This document shows positions 4,697 through 9,578 of a DNA stretch of 9,578 nt, piece by piece. Below the pieces are notes generated by a model, which worked only from the letters and a program-made list of their open reading frames with translations, searched no databases and was not told the DNA's origin. The translations under genes and the position numbers were made by a program. This DNA is from an uncultured Bacilli bacterium. Lineage in GTDB: Bacteria > Bacillota_I > Bacilli_A > RF39 > UBA660. Location of the stretch: contig CANRPL010000054.1 of assembly GCA_947632495.1 (NCBI GenBank), positions 1 to 9,578 of the forward strand. Direction: 5' to 3'. The first letter of the stretch is position 1. Every line of letters starts with the position of its first letter.

Positions 4697-6343
4697 ATGA
4701 AAACGGATATTGAAATAGCTAATGCATACCAACCAAAACCTATCACTAAAATTGCTAAAAAATTAGGAATCGCTAATACTAACCTTGAACTATATGGTAA
4801 ATACAAAGCTAAAATAAGCAGTATTGAAAGTAATAAACATGGCAAATTAATTCTTGTAACATCAACTAACCCCACTCCTTTTGGTGAAGGTAAGACGACA
4901 ATGAGTATTGGGATTAATGATGCGTTAAATAAGTTAGGTTATCAAAGCGTTGTCGCTTTACGCGAGCCATCATTAGGTCCGGTCTTTGGAATTAAAGGTG
5001 GTGCTACTGGTGGAGGGTTTGCTCAAGTTGTACCAATGGAAGACATCAATCTTCATTTTACCGGTGATATTCACGCCATTACCGCATGTAATAACCTTTT
5101 GTGTGCAGCGATTGATAATCATCTTTTTCAAGGTAATGAACTAAATCTTAATCCTGAAAAAATAACTTTCAAACGTTGTCTTGATATTAATGACCGAGCT
5201 CTTCGTTCTATAACTGTTAGTCAAAGTAAAAATGAACATCCACGTCATGAGGGCTTTAATATATCAGTTGCTTCAGAAATTATGGCCATAATATGTTTGG
5301 CTAAAGATATTGATGATTTAAAAGAAAGATTAAGTAATATTTTAATTGGCTATACATATGATGACAAGCCTATATTTGCTAGAGACTTGCACATTGAGGG
5401 AGCTTTGACTATTCTTTTAAAAGATGCTATTAAACCTAATTTAGTTCAAACATTAGAAGGTAATCCTGCTATTATTCATGGAGGGCCTTTCGCCAACATT
5501 GCACATGGTTGTAATTCATTAATCGCAACTAAATTAGCTCTTTCACTTAGTGACTATGTTGTAACTGAAGCAGGATTTGGAGCTGATTTAGGTGCTGAAA
5601 AATTTTTTGATATCAAATGCCGTTTGGGTAATTTAACTCCCGACTGCATAGTTATTAACACGACAATTCGCAGCTTAAAATATAATGGTGGATGTTCAAA
5701 AGAAGATTTAAAAAAAGAAGATTTATCTTATTTAGAAAATGGTATTTCCAATCTTCAAGTTCATATTGAAAACATGGCCAAATATTCACCTAACATCATT
5801 GTATGTTTAAATCATTTTGCAACAGATACCAAGCAAGAAGTTGCGTTTGTAGAAAATTATGTCCATCAAATGGGTTATCCGTTTGCAATATCCAAAGCTC
5901 ACACGGAAGGTAGTAAAGGTGCAACTGATCTCGCTAAAAAGATAGTTGCTATATGCAATAGACCTAGTCACTTTAAATTTTTATATGATTTAGAAAAGCC
6001 AATAACAGAAAAAATTAATATTATAAGCACTGAAATATACCATGCTCAAAAAGTAAACTATGAAGATGGTGTCCTAGATGAGATAGATAATCTTGTTAAA
6101 CTAGGTTATAATAATCTTCCAATATGTATTGCTAAAACCCAATATTCTATTTCCGATGATCCCCATAAATTAGGCTACCCAAAAGGTCATGAAGTAACTG
6201 TTCGTGAAGTTAGACTTTGTAGTGGGGCCGGTTTTATCGTTGTGTTAATGGGAAATATTATGACAATGCCAGGGCTATCTAAAACACCAGCCTATATGAA
6301 TATGGATATTGATGCAAATGGCAAAATAACCGGATTATTTTAA
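4697..6343 (+). CDS. fhs: Formate-tetrahydrofolate ligase (10-formyl-THF synthetase)
   Basis: A 548-residue enzyme, close to the family's usual 555-560. It joins formate to tetrahydrofolate using ATP, giving 10-formyl-THF for purine synthesis and initiator Met-tRNA formylation; it acts in the cytosol as a homotetramer. The P-loop TPFGEGKTT spans about residues 60-68. LREPSLGPVFGIKGGATGGGFAQVVPMEDINLHFTGD follows in family order, a second family signature is at TTIRSLKYNGG, and the protein ends MPGLSKTPAYMNMDIDANGKITGLF in place of the usual MPGLPKxPAAxxIDVD. The ATG at 4697 has AGAGGTGAT directly upstream. The gene stands alone, with its own promoter and a hairpin shared with the convergent pepD. 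No other folate-cycle genes are nearby, so a salvage or purine role is more likely than a complete Wood-Ljungdahl pathway, though the window cannot decide this. Confidence 0.97.
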   Translation: MKTDIEIANAYQPKPITKIAKKLGIANTNLELYGKYKAKISSIESNKHGKLILVTSTNPTPFGEGKTTMSIGINDALNKLGYQSVVALREPSLGPVFGIKGGATGGGFAQVVPMEDINLHFTGDIHAITACNNLLCAAIDNHLFQGNELNLNPEKITFKRCLDINDRALRSITVSQSKNEHPRHEGFNISVASEIMAIICLAKDIDDLKERLSNILIGYTYDDKPIFARDLHIEGALTILLKDAIKPNLVQTLEGNPAIIHGGPFANIAHGCNSLIATKLALSLSDYVVTEAGFGADLGAEKFFDIKCRLGNLTPDCIVINTTIRSLKYNGGCSKEDLKKEDLSYLENGISNLQVHIENMAKYSPNIIVCLNHFATDTKQEVAFVENYVHQMGYPFAISKAHTEGSKGATDLAKKIVAICNRPSHFKFLYDLEKPITEKINIISTEIYHAQKVNYEDGVLDEIDNLVKLGYNNLPICIAKTQYSISDDPHKLGYPKGHEVTVREVRLCSGAGFIVVLMGNIMTMPGLSKTPAYMNMDIDANGKITGLF

Positions 6344-6345
6344 AT

Positions 6346-6397
6346 AAAAAAGATGACAAATGTAAAAACTAATAATGGCTTTACCTGTCATCTTTTT
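6346..6397. terminator. Bidirectional terminator between fhs and pepD
   Basis: AAAAAGATGACA (6347-6358) and TGTCATCTTTTT (6386-6397) form a perfect 12-base-pair stem. Inside the 27-base loop, GTAAA (6362-6366) and TTTAC (6380-6384) can add a second short stem. T-runs follow on both strands (6393-6397 plus; 6351-6346 minus). It starts 3 bases after the fhs stop, and its right arm covers the first two bases of the pepD stop codon complement. Confidence 0.85.
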
Positions 6398-7733
6398 ATA
6401 ATGCCTTTAAAACTTCTTTTACCCACTCATATACTCGTAAAACAGAAGCTATTTCAACTCTTTCGTTGACTGTATGAATATCATAAAGATTGGGTGCAAT
6501 AACACAAATATCTAAATCTTTAATATTTTGGTTAAAAATACCTCCTTCTAAACCCGCATGAACTGATTTTAATAAAACATCCTTATGATATAAATCCTTG
6601 TACTTTTGAACCAACACATCACGTAAAGGAGAATTCTCTTGATAACTAAAAAATGGTTTACGATCAACTAAATGAAAGATAAAGCCAGTGGCTAAATCTT
6701 CTATGTCATCAGTGTATTTTTTTTCATCATCAATGTTTGAACTTCTAATACTTATATCAATATTTACCCATTTATCATCTGTACTAATTACCCCAATATT
6801 TAAGGAAGTTTGAGGAAAATTCTGATAGTAAGTTAAAACATCAATTGGACATTTAGTAAGAAAAGCAACAATAAGATCTGTATCTTCTTTCATCATCGCT
6901 TTATCACTCATAATTGTTTCTTTAACTGTAATATTAATTTGAGGATATTTTTTAGCATACTCATCACTTATCTTAATGGTATCATCGGTTACAACAACAC
7001 AAGTACAACTACTTGGAATAACATTTTCCTTACTACCACCAGCAATAGATACTAATTGAGCATTATTTATCTTCTTTAATATATCGGCCATAACTCTAAT
7101 CGCATTGCCATGACCTTTATCTATATCGACACCAGAGTGACCGCCAAGCATATTATTAATCATAATGGTATATGTTTTTTTATTATTTGAAACGTAATTA
7201 ATTGCCCGCTTTAAATTAATGCTCGTCATACCCGCACATGATACTTCGATAACACCTTCTTCCGTACCATCAATACTTATTAATTTATGTCCATTTAGTT
7301 TAGCATAATTTAATCTTTTAGCGCCCTCCATCGTCGTCTCTTCTTGTGTAGTAAAAACAGCCTCAATATTCGGAGATTGATAGCTATCATCTGCAAGTAA
7401 AGCTAAAATAATTGAACAGCCTATCCCATTATCTGCTCCTAAAGTAGTATTATGTGCCTTATAATAGCCATCTGAAATATACCAGTCAATACCTTTTTTA
7501 AAATCATATGGTTCAAGACTTGTGCAAACCATATCTGTATGTCCCTGCAAAATAATTGTTTCCGTAGAGTTACAATTACTCTTTTTCTTAATGATAACAT
7601 TATATACATCATCAACTTCATATTCTAAATGATGTTGACGAGCAAATTCACATAGATAGTTACTTATCTTTTGTTCATTTCCCGATTCGCGGGGAATACT
7701 TAAAAAATCTTCAAAATATTGTAATGGATTCAT
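6396..7733 (-). CDS. pepD: Aminoacyl-histidine dipeptidase PepD (peptidase family M20C)
   Basis: A 445-residue two-zinc peptidase that cuts dipeptides such as Xaa-His, used for peptide nutrition in the cytosol. The N-terminal FEDFLSIPRESGNEQKI is typical. Expected zinc ligands and catalytic residues are visible: H65 and D67 in LQGHTDMV, D101 in TTLGADNGIG, the Glu pair 131-132 in TTQEETTMEGA, D155 in ISIDG, and H420 near the C-terminus (YDIHTVNERVEI). The lid domain has GGHSGVDI at 197-204. The protein is about 40 residues shorter than the family's usual 480-490, with the loss likely spread over loops. HAGLEGG (392-398) replaces the usual HAGLECG. The start at 7733 has AGGTGAG four bases upstream. 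It is a single-gene unit, divergent from the germination operon and convergent with fhs. Confidence 0.92.
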   Translation of the reverse strand: MNPLQYFEDFLSIPRESGNEQKISNYLCEFARQHHLEYEVDDVYNVIIKKKSNCNSTETIILQGHTDMVCTSLEPYDFKKGIDWYISDGYYKAHNTTLGADNGIGCSIILALLADDSYQSPNIEAVFTTQEETTMEGAKRLNYAKLNGHKLISIDGTEEGVIEVSCAGMTSINLKRAINYVSNNKKTYTIMINNMLGGHSGVDIDKGHGNAIRVMADILKKINNAQLVSIAGGSKENVIPSSCTCVVVTDDTIKISDEYAKKYPQINITVKETIMSDKAMMKEDTDLIVAFLTKCPIDVLTYYQNFPQTSLNIGVISTDDKWVNIDISIRSSNIDDEKKYTDDIEDLATGFIFHLVDRKPFFSYQENSPLRDVLVQKYKDLYHKDVLLKSVHAGLEGGIFNQNIKDLDICVIAPNLYDIHTVNERVEIASVLRVYEWVKEVLKAL

Positions 7734-7749
7734 TATCTCACCTATTTAA

Positions 7750-7758
7750 ATAATATCA
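7750..7758 (-). promoter_or_regulatory. Extended -10 promoter of pepD
   Basis: On the minus strand, TGATATTAT (7758-7750) fits TGnTATAAT with one mismatch. No convincing -35 is seen 17 bases upstream. The AGGTGAG ribosome binding site starts 6 bases after the -10. Confidence 0.45.
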
Positions 7759-7820
7759 CTGAATTAATAAAAAATATACATAGTTTTTACTTAAAGTTAA
7801 ATAATAAAAATGGTGATATT

Positions 7821-9242
7821 ATGCATCCGATTATTCAAAATATAAAAGAGAAACTAGGGAACAGTTCTGATATCGTTGAAAGAACTATCAATAATTTATC
7901 ATATATCTATTTAGAAAGTGTCGCTAGTGACGATAAGATAAGTCTTTATTTAAATGAAAGTATTATCACTGCCACTGACATCGACACCCTTTTTACCAAT
8001 TTGAATAATAAATTGTATAATTCACATATCGTTATTCTTAACAATATTGACGATGCATATTACTATCTATCATCGGGGTATACCTGTTTATTTATGGAGA
8101 ATGAAGATAGTTATTTAGCTATTGAAACAAAATCTAAGCTTGATCGTGGTGTCACCGAATCATCATCCGAGCCATTAATTAGAGGGCCTAAAGATAGTTT
8201 TACCGAAAATAATGCCACTAATATCGGACTTATCAGAAAAAGAATCAAAGACTATAATCTCCATTTTGATGAACAAAAAATAGGGCGAAGGACTAAAACT
8301 AAAGTTACAATATCTTATATTGACGACATAGCTGATAAGAAAAGAATTAGTATCATCAAGCAAGTTTTAAAGCAAATTGACATCGACGGCATTTTAGATA
8401 GTGGTTACATTCGTGACTATTTAGAAAAAAAGCAAAAATCGTCTTTCCCTAAAGTCATTAGTACGGAACGTCCTGATTTAGCTTGTATTAATTTACTAAA
8501 TGGCAAAATTATTATTTTAGTTGAAAACTGTCCAACTGTTTTAATCATACCGGCCACTTTTGATGATTTCTTAAAGTCATCTGAAGATTATTACCTTAAA
8601 CCAATTAATGCTACTTTTAGTCGAATCATAAGATACATTTCTTTTATTATTACCATTCTAACGCCTGCCCTTTATATTGCCTTTATGACTTTTAACCAAG
8701 AAATGATTCCTGATCAATTATTGATATCACTTGCCACCCAAAGGAGCCAAGTACCCTTTCCAACTTTTATTGAAGTTTTTCTTTATATCATCATTTTTGA
8801 AATATTAAGGGAAGCTGACATTCGCTCACCTAGTGTATCTGGTGCCTCAATGAGTATTGTGGGAGCACTCGTTTTAGGTGATGCATCTGTTGCAGCAGGA
8901 TTGGTATCACCGATTGTTATTATCGTTGTAGCGATCACCTCAATTTGTGAATTAGTATTTAGCGATATGGATATGGCCAACGCTATTAGACAGTGGCGTA
9001 TGATTTTTATTTTTTCTACTATTTTTACTGGAATTATTGGCATTGTCGCTGCCGGTTTGATACTTATTATCAAACTTGCTAGTATTGAGACATTAGATAC
9101 ACCATATCTTATTCCTTTTAGTCCCTTAAATAAAAATCTAATAAAGGATAGTATCTTTCTTTCAGGAGCAAATAAACGCAAATTTAGGCCTAATTATCTT
9201 ACAATGAATCAAAAAAAGGTTGGTGAAGAATGCGAAAATTAA
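7821..9242 (+). CDS. gerKA: Spore germinant receptor A subunit (GerKA/GerAA family)
   Basis: A 473-residue GerA-family membrane protein. GerA receptors sit in the spore inner membrane and sense nutrients to start germination. The N-terminal soluble region (about 1-265) has the family hallmark RGPKDSFTENxxTNIGLIRKRIK (121-143), the linker GYIRDYLE, and NGKIIILVENCPTVLIIPATFDDF (227-250). The membrane region (about 266-420) holds FIITILTPALYIAFMTFNQEMIPDQLL, QVPFPTFIEVFLYIIIFEILREADIRSP, SIVGALVLGDASVAAGLVSPIVIIVVAITSI and a last helix near 396-418. Length is near the usual 480-550, with little after the last helix. The ATG at 7821 has GGTGAT nearby. Its 3' end overlaps the start of the C subunit by 13 bases, so the two are co-translated. 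In Bacillus such operons are read in the forespore by SigG; I found no convincing SigG site here. The nutrient sensed cannot be predicted. Confidence 0.93.
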   Translation: MHPIIQNIKEKLGNSSDIVERTINNLSYIYLESVASDDKISLYLNESIITATDIDTLFTNLNNKLYNSHIVILNNIDDAYYYLSSGYTCLFMENEDSYLAIETKSKLDRGVTESSSEPLIRGPKDSFTENNATNIGLIRKRIKDYNLHFDEQKIGRRTKTKVTISYIDDIADKKRISIIKQVLKQIDIDGILDSGYIRDYLEKKQKSSFPKVISTERPDLACINLLNGKIIILVENCPTVLIIPATFDDFLKSSEDYYLKPINATFSRIIRYISFIITILTPALYIAFMTFNQEMIPDQLLISLATQRSQVPFPTFIEVFLYIIIFEILREADIRSPSVSGASMSIVGALVLGDASVAAGLVSPIVIIVVAITSICELVFSDMDMANAIRQWRMIFIFSTIFTGIIGIVAAGLILIIKLASIETLDTPYLIPFSPLNKNLIKDSIFLSGANKRKFRPNYLTMNQKKVGEECEN

Positions 9243-9578
9243 TTATCTCTATCATTTTTCTTTTACTACTAACTGGATGTTGGAATTACCAAGAGTTAAA
9301 TGACTACGCCATAGTTACAGGGATGGCGATTGACGCTAAAGATGATCAGTATGAGGTATCATTACTTATCGCTAATGGTAGCAAAAAAGATGGAGCCGGT
9401 GCCCAAATAACTGTATCATCCGGTGTCGGAAACACAATATATGAAGGAATAAAAAAAATAAGTTTATCAACACCTAAAGAGCTCTATATCAGTCATTTAT
9501 CAGTTATTGTAATCGCTGATGAAATTGCCAAAAAAGGGATCACTCCCGTTTTAGATTTCCTTTTGCGCGAACCTCAAT
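9230..9578 (+). CDS. gerKC: Spore germinant receptor C subunit lipoprotein (GerKC/GerAC family), 3' end outside window
   Basis: The first 116 residues are visible. MRKLIISIIFLLLLTGC is a lipoprotein signal peptide with lipobox L-T-G-C; Cys17 would be lipidated and anchor the protein on the outer face of the spore inner membrane. Next comes WNYQELNDYAIVTGMAID, the highly conserved opening of mature GerAC proteins (CWDxxELNDxAIVxGxGID). The beta-rich N-terminal domain follows, with ELYISHLSVIVIADEIAKKGITPVLDFLLREP matching the family's HxxxxIIGEExAxxGIxxxLDxLxRDP pattern. The ATG at 9230 lies within the end of gerKA, with GGTGAAG upstream. A B-subunit permease gene would be expected in the operon; since it is not between A and C it should lie after this gene if present. 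Confidence 0.93.
   Translation, partial: MRKLIISIIFLLLLTGCWNYQELNDYAIVTGMAIDAKDDQYEVSLLIANGSKKDGAGAQITVSSGVGNTIYEGIKKISLSTPKELYISHLSVIVIADEIAKKGITPVLDFLLREPQ

Noticed and set aside
4594..4875. 93-codon minus-strand frame spanning the fhs start region
   Set aside because: It crosses a terminator, the fhs promoter and the conserved fhs N-terminus, and its hydrophobic look is the complement of coding sequence.
6359..6385. Possible small RNA or riboswitch in the long loop of the fhs/pepD hairpin
   Set aside because: The loop can form a 5-base-pair inner stem, but nothing beyond a bidirectional terminator is supported.
7439..7621. 60-codon minus-strand frame in a second phase within pepD
   Set aside because: It is the same strand as pepD but out of phase, covering the conserved zinc-site region. 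No frameshift is needed because pepD is intact.
7759..7785. Possible forespore SigG promoter for gerKA (GAATT ... CATAGTT)
   Set aside because: The two elements are only about 14 bases apart, while SigG sites need roughly 17-18, and the -10 match is partial. Not supported as a feature.
8175..8363. 62-codon minus-strand frame within gerKA
   Set aside because: It is antisense to the conserved soluble domain, with no RBS or recognisable product.
8783..9181. 132-codon open frame on the minus strand inside gerKA
   Set aside because: It is antisense to the conserved membrane domain of a clear GerKA gene, and its composition mirrors that domain. It has no plausible RBS or family resemblance.

Overview
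This is an ordinary-looking stretch of chromosome from an AT-rich, endospore-forming member of the Bacillota (Firmicutes). The evidence is a tRNA-Val of Firmicutes type, GGAGG/AGGTGAT ribosome binding sites, Bacillus-like gene families (YugI/CvfD, YutI, YutH/CotS, EcfA1-EcfA2-TruA, Fhs), and the start of a GerA-type spore germinant receptor operon. The very low GC, compact spacing and divergence of several proteins suggest an uncultured gut-type Bacilli/Erysipelotrichia-like lineage, but this placement is inference. The standard code applies: Trp is TGG and all ten complete genes are intact. No phage, IS element, CRISPR array or resistance island is visible, and no gene-free gap exceeds about 120 bases.

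Left part (1-1730). A tRNA-Val(UAC) leaves the window on the minus strand. Its consensus promoter lies inside the terminator hairpin of the upstream minus-strand gene, a YugI/CvfD-type S1-domain protein. Divergent from that gene is a small NifU C-terminal-domain Fe-S protein. It converges, one base apart, on a divergent YutH/CotS-like kinase-fold protein presumably linked to the spore coat.

Middle (1731-4641). A minus-strand operon runs ecfA1-ecfA2-truA from a promoter at about 4139-4167 and stops at a strong hairpin after truA. It resembles the conserved Firmicutes ECF-transporter/TruA locus but lacks ecfT, and rplM-rpsI do not follow. Both ATPases have altered catalytic motifs, EcfA1 most severely. 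Divergent from the operon is a small unknown membrane protein with a Gln/Pro-rich N-terminus.

Right part (4642-9578). A single-gene fhs unit (formate-tetrahydrofolate ligase, one-carbon metabolism) converges on pepD (an M20C dipeptidase) with one hairpin shared between them. Divergent from pepD is a germinant receptor operon: a GerKA-type subunit, then an overlapping GerKC-type lipoprotein cut by the window end.

The strongest points for follow-up are the degenerate ECF ATPase pair without a neighbouring ecfT, the terminator that also carries the tRNA promoter, and a repeated layout in which the -10 box ends about 6 bases before the Shine-Dalgarno sequence, implying very short 5' leaders. I saw no clear novel defence or mobile system.
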